Shown piece after piece: positions 20,371-31,813 of a stretch of DNA of 64,000 nucleotides. Source of the stretch: Diplonema papillatum (lineage: Eukaryota; Euglenozoa; Diplonemea; Diplonemida; Diplonemidae); the NCBI GenBank assembly GCA_030068145.1, contig JAPJBO010000024.1, forward strand, positions 544,649 to 608,648. Direction: 5' to 3'. The first letter of the stretch is position 1; each line of letters opens with the position of its first letter. The position numbers and the translations under genes are program-made. Under the pieces are notes generated by a model. The model did no database searches, was not told where the DNA came from, and saw only the letters and a program-made list of their open reading frames with translations.

Positions 20371-23324
20371 GTGTGCGGTATACATGTCTAAAACCCCCAG
20401 TTTCTACCACTTTACCACCCTGGCGGTAGAAGGGGTTTTCGCCACTAAACCACTTCCGGACGAACACTATCGTAATTCAAGAAAGTTCGCGGGTGTCAAG
20501 TTCGCGGGTGAGGGGCCAAAGAATGGTCGAAAGTGGTCGCCGTTTGCTTGTTGGAACGATGAACTCATAAGAAAAGCGTGGGCAGGGGGCCTCTTATACG
20601 TTAGTGCGCGGAAGTGCCATTTTCTTGTTGTACGTGCCGGGAACCCCGGAGGCCCAGCCTGTCGGTGAATGGACACGACCGTTCGCCTAATCTTCTCCGA
20701 AACAGACTTTCGGTGTCTCTTACACGCAGTTCGTTGTTACCACGAAAAAAAAAAACACAGACGAAAGGCTGTGGTGGTGGGTGTGCGGTCATGTAATGCG
20801 TGTGCCACACAGTGCTCCGGCCTTCCAGTTTCGAGTGGTCCAAAGCGCATGCAGCATCAAAAGATGCCCGGCGGGGCGTACGGCTTCTCCACCGGTGTCT
20901 CAGATAACCTTGCAGTCAGTCAAGGAAGCTTGCTCAAACACGGAAGTGCGTCAAGACGTAAGTCTTACCTGCTCCTTGGCAGCTGCATCCAGTGAACCAA
21001 CCACGAAGACCAGGCTCTGGCGATGGCCAGCAGGGGATGCCGACCCTCCAACGGAAGAAGTAACTTCCAGCGCCGCGCGTGCAATCGCGGGCTTCGCAGA
21101 AGCGTGCTCGCCGGCGAGGAGGGGAAAGGACGCAAAGCAACCGTGCGAAGACGATGCCTCGAATGGGGTGCAAGCGCCTGAAGCACGGCACACTACATTC
21201 GAAGAGGAATTGTAAGCTGGCTTCTTCTGGCATTGTCGCACTCGTTCTGAGCCGGGGTCTTCAGCAGCTGCTCGGCTGGCGCTACTCTTTCCGACTTTTT
21301 CTCGGCCAAAAATAATGAGGAGAAAGGCTCAGGTCTGAGGCCGGCATCTCCTCGTCTTCCGGGACGGCCTCTTGCTTCTCCGGGGGCGTCCACCCCAGCG
21401 CACCCTCCGTGCCCCCGAGGAGGGAGCCACCCTCCCTAGGGGCACAGAGAATGCGCTCCTCCGGCGCTGCTGCGGGCCCTGCCGTCCGTCTGGCCGCCGC
21501 TGGTGAGCCTCCCCCAAGGGACATTATTTGATCCTGCTGGGGCAGGTCTATTCAGCAACGCCGGAGCGGCTGTCTACATGAAACCCCGCCTCACCCCAAA
21601 CTCTCCTGGTGTTGGTTCGGGAAGGTGGTCGTCCTGCCATGCGCTTTGCTCCAATTCCCGCCGTAGACTCCATTGCCACAGATATTCTGCACTTCTGACT
21701 TCTCAAACTATCACGGTAGAACACCGTACACCACGGTTTATCTGGGGGCGATGAAGGAGGGCCGATGCCAACTTCCGTCTCGGGCCACCACGATTTGGGT
21801 CTCGTTTATGTCGCCTCGTGGTGTGCTGACCGCTCGCCAAGTGTTGTTCACAGAGACGACTCCTCACCGCTTTCCCAGATTTCTTCAGGCCAAACTGTCA
21901 GCGAGGACAGACGACCCTGGTGTGAGTCTGATTCTACTCCGCGCTCTTGCGCGCAATGACATGAGAGAGGAGTAGAATAGGTAGCAATGGAATATTGCAG
22001 TTCACTGAGGGAATAGGAGCAAGACGCATGACTAGCACGACCACCTCGAACCGACACCAGGATAATTCGGGAGCTGGCGGTAAAAGGTAGCACTCCTGGG
22101 ATCAAAGAATGTCAGCCACACCTCCCCGATTATTTTTACTCTTGTTGTCGCTTTACCCATCCAATGGCAGCTGCTCCCTTGGGGGCTTAGCGCCTTCGGA
22201 TCCGTAGATCATCCTGAGAGATGTGTTCCTCTCTTCCTCGAACGAGAACTTGCTCTGTGGGGAAACTCGGGGCAACCGCCAGCAGCGAGCTACACATCCG
22301 CGAGCCACGCAGCGAAAGGTTGGCAGAGTGTGGCACTCACCTGCACGCCGAAAAGTAAACATGGGCAGATCTGAGGTCAATGCGGCGTTCAACAAGAAAA
22401 GAACACGATTTTGTTTTCCTCTCCATTCTAGCCTTCTTCGAAAGGAGTATACAGGCGGCTCCTCCGTATGTTTTACAGTTGGCACGCAGTGTGAGCCGCA
22501 GAGTAGACGCTCACCTGTCGACCTTGCTTCTCGATGGTACCGAAAGGACGCTGTCAACGACGAACAGATGCTATATTTGTCGCAAACAAACGATTGGAAC
22601 GAATCTCAAAAAAGAAAAAAGGTCGCAAGACACCAAACTGATCGTCCTTCGGGATCGACGGTAACACAAAAGTCGACCGCACAAAAACACCCCACCCTCC
22701 CGCAGCCCGGGGTTTCTCGAGCTTTAGTCCTTTTCTGGTTCGCCCGGCAGACGTGTGTCCGTTGGGGCAAAAGGACTGGAGGGTCTCCCCATGCCGGCAG
22801 CAAAGCGTCGCAAAAGTCTAACCGGCACGACCCTTTGCTGCCGAAACGGCACCATATAGAAATCGTCGCTTGGACACCACTTGGGCTCTTTCGCATTACC
22901 GGCAGTGATTGCTTCTACCGAACAAACGAAGAAGGGAAGAAGAAGCTATTCAAACCAACCAGCTTTGCGCAACTTTAAACTTGCGGAAGGGACGGAAAGA
23001 CTCGGAAGTCCCCACCGAATGCGAAAGCAGAGTAGGCTTCACCATCCAGGCCACCCACGTGTACGTACCCGTAGTGACCTCAATTGCTGGCGACTATTCC
23101 GAATTATCGGCAACTGCAATTGTTCAAAGTCAATGGTGGCTCAAGTACTCCTTTCACTCCATAACGCGTGCTGTACTGACGCAGTGCACAGTCCTCAACA
23201 TAAACGCTTGCGAGGCCGGCATCCTTTGTCCATGGGATTCGAATGGAAAGTTCATGAGAGACGAACGGGAGACGAAAAGCCCCCCTGTTGAAGCAACAAG
23301 ACCCCCGCGGTCATAGGTTTTCTT

Positions 23325-23435
23325 AGTACTAACAATCTGACCCTTCAATGGTTTGTGCCAAATTAAAATCGTAGGCAGCGTGTTTTGGCGGTTGGTCAGA
23401 TCTCCTTACCTGGAAATGACACAGGGTAAATACAC
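23325..23435. repeat. Dispersed repeat R, copy 1
   Basis: Landmarks are AGTACTAACAATCTG, then CAGCGTGTTTTGG, GTTGGTCAGATCTCCTTACC, TGGAAATGACACAGGGTAAA. It matches 24713-24822 and, less well, 58858-58965 (TAGTGCCAACAATCTTGCGG). A fragment of the left end occurs at 27120. Confidence 0.8.
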
Positions 23436-24328
23436 GCGGGAAACGTTCTTTTTTATGGTAACACGCTTGCTTGTCTATATCAAAAAGTGTCGGATGGCAG
23501 CGTGCTGTCCTAAACCACTTAAAACAGGGTTTACACACGCACGCACAAAAGTAGGAACTGTGCTTGCGTTCTCACACACGATCCTGGTGAATACCGGACG
23601 AGTGTAAGCCCCTTGCGTTCTGTTTCGTTTGCTTCTATCCTCCTTCTTTCGAGATGTATCCAGACGCCCCTATGAGTCTCAAACCCGCAGCTCTCCCGAT
23701 TGCTGTCACCGGGTCTTCTAAGCGCGGTCTGTGCTTTGCTCGGCCGTGGAAGGTTCTGCCGGGAGATGCGTGGGATTTCTTTTGCTTGCACGACACTTCA
23801 CAGTATTCTTCGAACCCACGCTGTGCAACAGCCCATCGCAGGCCCATTGCAGGCCCATCGCAGCCGTCAGCGGTAGGAAAGACTAGGCCACCGCACACCA
23901 GCAGTCTGGAAGAGACAGGGCTACCACAATGTCACCTGCGGTATGATAAATAAAGCGTGTGCGACTCACTGTGAGGCCCGTTTGATTCATCCCATGCCAC
24001 GACACAGGATGGCCTGGGTGCTTCAACAGGACGACGATGCTCCTATCTTTTCGATCGTGCGCGAGGAAATAATTCCCTCCTTCGCACGGCTCCAGCCAAA
24101 CGCGTTTTCTCCGGCAAACAAACCGAAGGATTTTGCCATATGAGATATGAGATGCCGTGAGATGCCGCTGAACGTTGTTCTCGGCAGCACACTCAGTTTG
24201 TGTACACACCTTTACTTGTCGCATACAACACAACAAATGTGCAACGCGCATCCGTATGACAAGTATATAGTAACCTGCGGCAGGCCCTGCACCATTTGTT
24301 TGCGCCTGGAACGTGGGTCCGCCTTTGC

Positions 24329-24553
24329 TTTTTTTGTATAAGCACCTGCTTTGTAGGAAATGCTTGAGGAGACTGCCAGTTGCGATAGATCAAAGGAGGT
24401 AAATGTGCTGTAGCCCACACGAAACACAGGTAAATCTGGGTTTAGTGGCGGGCGTAAGCGTTCAACAAAAAAGACCCACTTTGCAGTTGTATTGTTTTCT
24501 CCCCCTCTAACCTCCTTCAAAATGAGCACAAGGCAGTCCCTCGAGTATTTTCG
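24329..24553 (+). repeat. Dispersed element A, full-length copy
   Basis: About 225 bp: TTTTTTTGTATAAGCACCTG, GGAAATGCTTGAGGAGACTG, GGAGGTAAATGTGCTGTAGC, CCACACGAAACACAGGTAAA, GTGGCGGGCGTAAGCGTTCA, AAAAAGACCCACTTTG, CTCCTTCAAAATGAGCACAA, ending near CCCTCGAGTATTTTC. No terminal inverted repeats, A/B boxes or open frame were seen. It is near-identical to 26774-26992 and 35470-35693, which indicates recent spread. Confidence 0.93.
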
Positions 24554-24712
24554 CTTCAACACTTTGGTTCAGCCCACCGGCCGACTTCTTCTCGATATCT
24601 CTGCCTTCTGCCTTTTACTAATGACCGCCCTGCAACAGAAAGCGAACATCCGAAGGGGATGTGGCGATACCGTTGCCCGAGTGTCTGTGTGTTGCGACGA
24701 GATTGCTTTTCA

Positions 24713-24822
24713 GTACTAACAATCTTGCGGGTTGCCCTTCAAAATATTGTGCAGGCTAAAAGACGCAGGCAGCGTGTTTTGGTTGGTCAGAATTCCTTAC
24801 CTGAAAATGACACAGGGTAAAA
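24713..24822. repeat. Dispersed repeat R, copy 2
   Basis: CAGTACTAACAATCTTGCGG, GTTGCCCTTCAAAATATTGT, GGCAGCGTGTTTTGGTTGGT, CCTTACCTGAAAATGACACA. It matches 23325-23435 over its full length. Confidence 0.82.
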
Positions 24823-25075
24823 CGATCAACCGGCACGTACAAACAGATCCTGCGATAATTCTGACCTCGGATCATTGACGACAAGCGCCGTGAGTATTTG
24901 CTTACACCCAAGTCAATCGGCTTGGGTTTCGGATGTCGTGCTGAAGTCTTGTTTTTGTTATCGGTTGCAAACTATCAACTCCATCCGATGGTTCAGGAAC
25001 AATCAAAAGAAAAAAGGGGAAACACAAAGCGGACGGCTCGGGAGGCAGAGAGGGGGGGGGTGCAGGAGCGTGAGA

Positions 25076-26293
25076 ATGGTGGGCGACTCACAAGGCGGGG
25101 GCAGCGAGCAGGACCACGAGCACAACGAGATCATCCAGAGCATGATCAAGAACATCCAGCTCGAGAGCCCCGCCGTCGAGCCGAGCAAGGCGCGCAGCCC
25201 GTCGACGCCCATCGACATCTGCAGCGCAGGCGGCTCGGAAAACGCGTCGCGGTGGCCGGGGCCGGCGGACAGAGGGGCAGCTGCGCACAGAGCACCGATG
25301 GCCACCACCCCGCAGTCGAGCTCGCGCAACGTGCCGCGGCCCTTGTCGGCGGACCTGCTCTCGGGCGGCGAGATGCTCAATTCGGCGAGGCAGCAGCGCG
25401 CAGCAACGCCGACCGTCAAGGGCACAGCTTTCGCGCAGTCTCCGTCGGCCGGCGCCAGCACGCAGGGCATCATGCTCCTCCCCGGCACGAACATCCCCTC
25501 GCACCTGCAGGACACCCTCACCTCGCCGCCGAAGGCGGCGCCGGGCAAAACGCAGGCGAATCCGTCGCAAAACGTCTCGTCCCTCGCACCTTCCCCCAGG
25601 AACGCCCAAGCGCAACCCGCCCACAACAGCTCCCACAACCACGGACAGCGCCCGGCGTACCCCGACGACGCACCGCACGCCGACCAGGGTGCGGCGGCGA
25701 ACCTCCGGGCGTCGTATTCGAACAGCTCCCTCAACTCCTCCTCGTCTGGTTACCCGAAGCCGCCTGTCACCATTCTGCAGAATCGGGGCCACGGGCATTC
25801 CGCCGAGCAGTACGCCCCTGTTCACCACCAATCCGACGTTGACCTGAGTGTCTACCGCAACCCGTCTTCGGAGTACATGGCGCCGAGTCACGGCCTTCGC
25901 CCTGACTTCGCGCCGTCGGGCAACCGGCTCAACGGGCAGAGCGATGCCGGTTTTCGGAAGCAGTTCGGGTCGGAAGGACACGCTGCGGCGGCGGAGGTGG
26001 GGATGGGCGGCATGTACGCGACGGACTACGGCGCCGCGTTCCAGCCGGGGAGGGGACCGCCGGTGTCGCCGCAGGAGATCGCGTTCCAGCAGCAGCTGCA
26101 CCAGCAGCAGATGCACGCGCACGAGCTCGCGGGACACATCCCGGGGCCGTTCCTGCACGGAGCGCGGTGGGACCCTGCCGCCATGGGCCTCAACCCCGGG
26201 TACCCCGACTCTCCGCCCGACGCCGGCGGCAGCTTCCCGCCCCCGTACGGCGGCTTCATGCCGGGCGAGCAGGACCTGCGCCAATTCCGGCAC

Positions 26294-26328
<35 letters not shown>

Positions 26329-29300
26329 GCAGCGCCCGTTCAACCGCGGCTTCGCCCCCGCCGGGAACGGGTTCAACAACCGCGAGGAGTTCAACAACTC
26401 CGCCATGATGGCGCACGGCGACGCGGCCCAGAGCCGGAACGCCATGTTCGGCATCCACGAGTTGGTACCGCCACCCTTTTTTTTTTACATAAGCGCCAGC
26501 TTGAAAGGAAATGCTCGACGATGCTGCCCGACAAAGAACAGAAGGGATCCAAAGTGCTGTAACTACCGAACCACGTGTTGAACGGACGTGAGGTCATGCG
26601 GGTCTTCCCCTACACGACAAATCACACAAACACAACAGGTCAAAAGTCCTGAGTGAGAAAACAACACACGGTGGTGTAAGCGAAGAACAAATCAGATTGT
26701 GTTTGTATTGTATTTGCCCCTTACCTCTATATTTCCCCCCTTCCATTCGGAGTCGAAGCAGCTACGTCGAGTATTTTTTGTATAAGCACCTGCTTTGTAG
26801 GAAATGCTTGAGGAGACTGCCAGTTGCGATGGATCAAGGAGGTAAATGTGCTGTAGCCCACACGAAACACAGGTAAATCTGGGTTAAGTGGCGGGCGTAA
26901 GCGTTCAACAAAAAAGACCCATTTTGTAGTTGTATTGTTTCTCCCCCTCTAGCCTCCTTCGAAGTAAGCACAAGGCAGCCCCTCGAGTATTTCCCCAAGA
27001 AACTGCAATTGTCAAGAACAAAAAAACCGATCGATGGCGGCGTACACTATCCTCACTTTCGTTAGATGAACAAAACAGGGTTGAAGGAACACAGCCAAAG
27101 GAAGCGCCAGATCCGTTTTTAGTACTAACAATCGTGCGGTTTGCCCTGCGTATCCACGTATCCAAGTCCTTCACACTCACGCCCACATTTGCATTTTGGT
27201 GTCGTAACTTTTACCTTTTCCCGACCCAAACTGTCCAGAAGAAATTCCATGTTCCCGTTGCACAAAGAGAGCAGGTTGATGACGAGTGTACAAACAAGCT
27301 GAATCTTCAGATTGGCAGATTCGTCCTGTACGCTACTTGTTGAGGGCACTCAGGGCATTGCACCGTAAAACTAAGAATTTCCCCCTACCAAACAGAGAGA
27401 CCTCGAAGGCCGAGTGATTGAGTAGAGAGCAGGTTGATGACGAGTGTACAAACAAGCTGAACCTTCAGATTGGCAGATTCGTCCTGTACGCTACTTGTTG
27501 AGGGCACTCAGGGCATTGCACCGTAAAACTAAGAATTTCCCCCCACCAAACAGAGTGACCTCGAAGGCCGAGTGATTGAGTAGAGAGCAGGTTGATGACG
27601 AGTGTACAAACAAGCTGAACCTTCAGATTGGCAGATTCGTCCTGTACGCTACTTGTTGAGGGCACTCAGGGCATTGCACCGTAAAACTAAGAATTTCCCC
27701 CTACCAAACAGAGTGACCTCGAAGGCCGAGTGATTGAGTAGAGAGCAGGTTGATGACGAGTGTACAAACAAGCTGAACCTTCAGATTGGCAGATTCGTCC
27801 TGTACGCTACTTGTTGAGGGCACTCAGGGCATTGCACCGTAAAACTAAGAATTTCCCCCTACCAAACAGAGTGACCTCGAAGGCCGAGTGATTGAGTAGA
27901 GAGCAGGTTGATGACGAGTGTACAAACAAGCTGAACCTTCAGATTGGCAGATTCGTCCTGTACGCTACTTGTTGAGGGCACTCAGGGCATTGCACCGTAA
28001 AACTAAGAATTTCCCCCTACCAAACAGAGTGACCTCGAAGGCCGAGTGATTGAGTAGAGAGCAGGTTGATGACGAGTGTACAAACAAGCTGAACCTTCAG
28101 ATTGGCAGATTCGTCCTGTACGCTACTTGTTGAGGGCACTCAGGGCATTGCACCGTAAAACTAAGAGTTTCCCCCTACCAAACAGAGTGACCTCGAAGGC
28201 CGAGTGATTGAGTATTCTCGAGACCAGGAAGGCTCGCGTTTCATCCAGAAGCAGATCTCGATGGGCGTTCCGTCCGCCGAGCTGGACAAGCTCTTTGACG
28301 AGGTCTTGCCCCGCATCCTCGAGTTGATGACCGACGTCTTCGGCAACTACGTCGTGCAGAAGCTCCTCGAACAGGGCTCCCCTGAACAGGTCGCACGCAT
28401 GGCCGAAGGGTTCCGCGGCCACATCCTTGAGCTCAGCTTGCAGGTGTGTCCGTTATTACATAAGCGCCAGAAATGCTCGCCAAAGCTGGCTGAAGTCAAC
28501 ACCGTTCCTCTTCCGTGGACTCGTTCCAGATCCGAGTTAGCATACTCGTATGCGCTCGATCAAATGGCCAAGGTAATCGGGAAAACACGATGGTGAAATA
28601 CAAAAAAGGCAATCGAGGAAAGCTATCGGTCGTAGAGATACGAACGAGGACTGCCCCTTTGAAAGCTGAAGAATGAATAGAATGATCATGCATCAACCTG
28701 GGTAGACCCCTCGAAACACGTAGGGTGGCCGGTCCACTATGAGCTCTTTCCCTCGCTGGAACCAAACGAGGAGTCCCGCCACGTAAAGCGAATGTTTGGC
28801 ATGGGGAGATTAATTCCCCTGCTCCCTCAACCCTTGCAGTCGTTCATGGAGAAATACATGAATAAAAATACCTGGTACGAGCGCGGGAAAAAGCTGAAGG
28901 ATACTGCGAGTAGCCGAACACCCCAAACGTCCGCAGACCTACGGCTGCCGTGTGGTACAGAAGGCACTCGAAGTGATGGCGCCGGACTTCAAGCATATGG
29001 TCGCGCAAGAGCTGTCGGCCAGCGTTCCGAGGTGCGTGCAGGACCAGAACGGCAACCACGTCATCCAGAAGTGCATCGAGATGATGCCGGACGGGGTCGG
29101 CTTCATCGGCCGCGCCTTCAAAGGCAACGTGCACCATCTCGCTTCGCACGCGTACGGCTGCAGGGTGATCCAACGGCTGCTGGAGCACTGCAAAAAGACG
29201 TCCGACGTGTACATGATCCTCGACGAGATCCTCGGCCACATCCAGATGCTTGTGAAGGACCAGTACGGGAACTACGTCGTGCAAGATCTGCTCATCCACG

Positions 29301-29794
29301 GCGACGAGACATACCGGGCTACCGTCGCCAACATGCTGCGGGGGCAGGTGCTCGAGTTGTCTAAGCACAAGTACGCATCGAACGTGGTCGAAAAGATGTT
29401 CCAATACGGCAATGAACGGGAACGCTACAGCTTCCTCGAAGAGTTGATGATGCCCGGCAGCGGCGACGAAGGTTACACTGCACTCCTGAGTATGGTGAAG
29501 GACCAGTACGCGAACTACGTCGTTCAGAAGCTTCTTGACTTCGCGGACCCGCAGCAGTGCATGGCGATCATCGAGCACATCAGACCCCATGCGGCCATGC
29601 TCCGCCGGTTCACGTATGGACGGCACATCATTGCTCGAATTGACCGTCGCATCGGCGAACAGCAGTCGCAGCAGTCTTTTGACAACGACATGGTGCAGAA
29701 CATGCTCCAGATGCAGCTGATGCACGAAGGGCACAATGTGTATGCGCCGTCACCTTTTTCTTCCAGCGTACAACAAGACGCGGGCAGCGGTTAG
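25076..29794 (+). CDS. Pumilio/PUF RNA-binding protein, three exons
   Basis: Proposed exons are 25076-26464, 28186-28443 and 28937-29794, about 834 residues, all junctions phase 0. Splicing (TTG|GTACCG; ACAG|AGTGAC; CAG|GTGTGT; GCAG|ACCTAC) rebuilds an uninterrupted Pumilio domain starting HELSDLEGRVIEYSRDQEGS. The N-terminal ~460 residues are low complexity with a Gln run (26300-26332). All eight PUF repeats are present with recognition cores SRFIQ, NYVVQ, CRVVQ, NHVIQ, CRVIQ, NYVVQ, SNVVE, NYVVQ. These are the classical Pumilio set, so the known code predicts binding to UGUANAUA in mRNA 3' UTRs, normally giving repression or decay. The start is the first ATG of the open frame; codons before it (to a TTG at 24875) are probably untranslated. 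The end may differ: a donor-like GTGTAT at 29738 could link to a short exon at 30964. Intron 1 is full of repeats. Confidence 0.93.
26477..26692 (+). repeat. Dispersed element B, copy in PUF intron 1
   Basis: About 216 bp: a T run, TTACATAAGCGCCAGCTTGA, AAGGAAATGCTCGACGATGC, AAGTGCTGTAACTACCGAAC, CACGTGTTGAACGGACGTGA, ACACGACAAATCACACAAAC, AACACACGGTGGTGTAAGCG. Near-identical to 56346-56562. It starts only ~12 bp after the exon 1 donor. Its start resembles that of element A (poly-T, ATAAGC, GGAAATGCT), suggesting related families. Confidence 0.93.
26774..26992 (+). repeat. Dispersed element A, copy in PUF intron 1
   Basis: Same landmarks as the 24329 copy, from TTTTTTGTATAAGCACCTGC to AGCACAAGGCAGCCCCTCGA. 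It has a few substitutions (GCGATGGATCAAGGAGG, GGGTTAAGTGG). Confidence 0.93.
27271..28218 (+). repeat. Six tandem 158-bp repeats spanning the PUF exon 2 splice acceptor
   Basis: The string GCAGGTTGATGACGAGTGTA starts at 27271, 27429, 27587, 27745, 27903 and 28061, an exact 158-bp period, nearly free of substitutions. Each unit contains the pyrimidine-rich stretch TTTCCCCCTACCAAACAG, the acceptor AG, and the first ~28 bases of exon 2 (GACCTCGAAGGCCGAGTGAT, TGAGTA). The sixth copy runs into the true exon; the first five re-enter the array. Copy 1 differs at the junction (CAGAGAGACC instead of CAGAGTGACC), and one copy has CCCCCCACC. Confidence 0.96.
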
Positions 29795-30671
29795 TCGTGC
29801 GACTGACAGGTGGCCGGCGACTCCGCGCTCGATCTCGCTTTCAACTTGACACCGCAAAGCACCTGTGTCTTCCCCAAGGCCGCGGCTGCGAGCTTCACAC
29901 GGCGGCTTGAGAACCTGGCCAACACCTCCTCCGTCAAGACTACAGCGAGACTGGACAGTCGGGATTGCCGGGGCGGGTCCCCTTGGAAGCCGAACTGAAA
30001 AAGGAAAAGGAAAAAAGGCCGCTCCTGGTCCAGGAACGTGATGATCAACCACAGCTTGCAAAGCTTGAGTCGGAGGCAGCACACAGTGCTACAACCCCGT
30101 CCGCTCTGCCCTGTGGCAGACCGTCTCGACGAGCTTGTGCTCAGCGCAAGGCGCCAAGCCCCAAGGTGCGCGCCACGCCTTGATGCTTTAGTTTGGGAAA
30201 TCGGTAGCCACTTGACCGTAGGCCCGTGGCTCTGCAGTATCGCCGAACACGTGAAGCTTGGCTCCCGTGTAGCAGACTTTCCCTGGTACCAACCTTGGTG
30301 TCAACACAGGAACGAAAGAGGAGAAATACCGTTACGACCCAAAGTTATGGGAACACGGTGTCCGCCTTCTGGCGCACAAGCGCCTGGGCGTGGCGCTGCC
30401 GTACCAAAGGACAACTCGCACATCCTTCCTCGTTTTAACCCCGACGGCCCTTACGTTGCATTGTACAGGCGACACAGCAAGTCTTGGCACCCTGGTACTC
30501 GCAAGCAGAACTGAAAGAAAAGCACATCAAGATGTCACCCACCCCCCGAGACGAAGAACGAGGTGCACACAACACCGCGGTGAAAACGAATAAAGAGGAC
30601 TAGTCCCTCAAGGTTTCATACCCTACCTGCGGAGTCTTACACTCCCTGCGACCCTTCTCCCTTTCCCCCTT

Positions 30672-30881
30672 TTTTTTTTACACTTTCTTCGACGAAGACT
30701 TGATGCTAGCATCAAACATGCATGAGAGGCAGTGTTCTGCCTAAACATTAAACTAAGTCTATACACCCGCAACTAAGATTTCTCCCCCCCTGCGCGAGTA
30801 GTCGAGCTACGAACAGCCGCCTGACAGACCAGACTCGTGTTGAGCACATATCCATTCCAAGCACGTTCTTGCAATCCCCCC
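30672..30881. repeat. Dispersed elements E and D, adjacent
   Basis: E: CTTTCTTCGACGAAGACTTG, ATGCTAGCATCAAACATGCA, GTTCTGCCTAAACATTAAAC; it contains the palindrome GATGCTAGCATC. D: GAGCACATATCCATTCCAAG, CACGTTCTTGCAATCCCCCC. Both recur at 49163-49434 in the opposite order, separately at 57246-57414 (D) and 57917-57990 (E), and D alone at 36777-36862 and, diverged, at 58484-58525. Confidence 0.85.
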
Positions 30882-30963
30882 AGCGCCTGATGTCTTCGGC
30901 TGCTCACGACTACTACTAGAAACCCGGTTTACAAACTAATTCTTCGCCTGCACACACAGGAAG

Positions 30964-31056
30964 ATGCTGCCCATTGGTATGCCGGGCGTGTCCGGCATGA
31001 ACAGCGCCAACGTGAATGACATGTATCCGCGGAACACCGTCGTGGGTTTGTGCTGA
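30964..31056 (+). CDS. Possible terminal exon of the PUF gene
   Basis: After an acceptor-like CACACAGGAAG, 30 codons read MLPIGMPGVSGMNSANVNDM and end at TGA (31054-31056). Composition (Met, Asn, Gly, Pro) resembles PUF tails. Joining phase 0 to a GTGTAT donor at 29738 would replace the last 18 residues of the read-through form. Evidence is only phase, composition and proximity, so this is weak. Confidence 0.3.
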   Translation: MLPIGMPGVSGMNSANVNDMYPRNTVVGLC

Positions 31057-31757
31057 TGCGCTTCCCGATGCTGATGTCTTTTTCTCATCCATACTTCACA
31101 CCCCGCGAAGCCCCATGCACGCCGTACCAATCTGTTTCCTCGAAGGCCAAGGTTCTACGTCGATACCACTGGCAAACAAACGCTCGGCGGGGTGCCTCGT
31201 GTCCCACCCACGGGGGACGGGTTCCATTGCTCATGCTTGTCCGTGTTGTCGAAGTCGATTGGGCCGGTAGCCTTGCGACCGCCCCGCATCGGCCTCTACC
31301 TACTGAGGCTCGAGGGCAGAGGGGAGGACCTCGAGGATTAGGGTTAGATGATCGACCAAATCAAAGCCAGCACGCGTCATCTTCTGCCGAGAACGCCGAG
31401 GACAGCAGAAGGCGCCCCAGACCCCTCCGCCTCTGAGCTCTCAATTCTAACCATTACTCGTACTGTATGAGTAGACATAGACTTTCTCTTTCTCGCGTGG
31501 GGGTTGGCGGAGGGTCAACACGGTTCGGCCACGGTGCTATGCGTGTCCTGCTGTTTAGTGGTCGCATCGGTGGATGCGACCACCGACCGTGCCTGTTTTC
31601 ATTACCGGAGACACATCTGGTTTGCACACGGTTTGAGACAGCACACGCAATCACCCCACTAGCACCTCTTCCAATCACCCAACGCGACGTAGAGCCGCAT
31701 CACGTCTCAAGGGTGCTTTGTGAAGCCCCCCATCAGAGAACAGAGTGCCATTCTCCT

Positions 31758-31758
<1 letters not shown>

Positions 31759-31810
<52 letters not shown>
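31759..31810. repeat. CT dinucleotide microsatellite
   Basis: About 26 uninterrupted TC units on the plus strand, followed within 40 bp by a 12-A run at 31838. Confidence 0.95.

Positions 31811-31813
<3 letters not shown>

Larger units (their letters stand above)
20371..25075. other. Long gene-free stretch (intron and/or intergenic)
   Basis: Probably begins as intron of the preceding gene, but no downstream exon could be assigned. 21310-21530 is a GC-rich island whose minus strand is open for 80 codons (Pro/Glu/Ala-rich); it might be an exon of an unidentified gene but shows no motif. Element R copies lie at 23325-23435 and 24713-24822, element A at 24329-24553. 22220-23320 contains several overlapping open frames without family resemblance. 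Confidence 0.5.

Noticed and set aside
24875-25075. N-terminal extension of the PUF protein from a TTG
   Set aside because: It has no ATG, the residues are unlike the rest, and the first in-frame ATG is at 25076.
31338-31350. GATTAGGGTTAG as a telomeric sequence
   Set aside because: Only one and a half TTAGGG units occur; no array, so no telomere is indicated.
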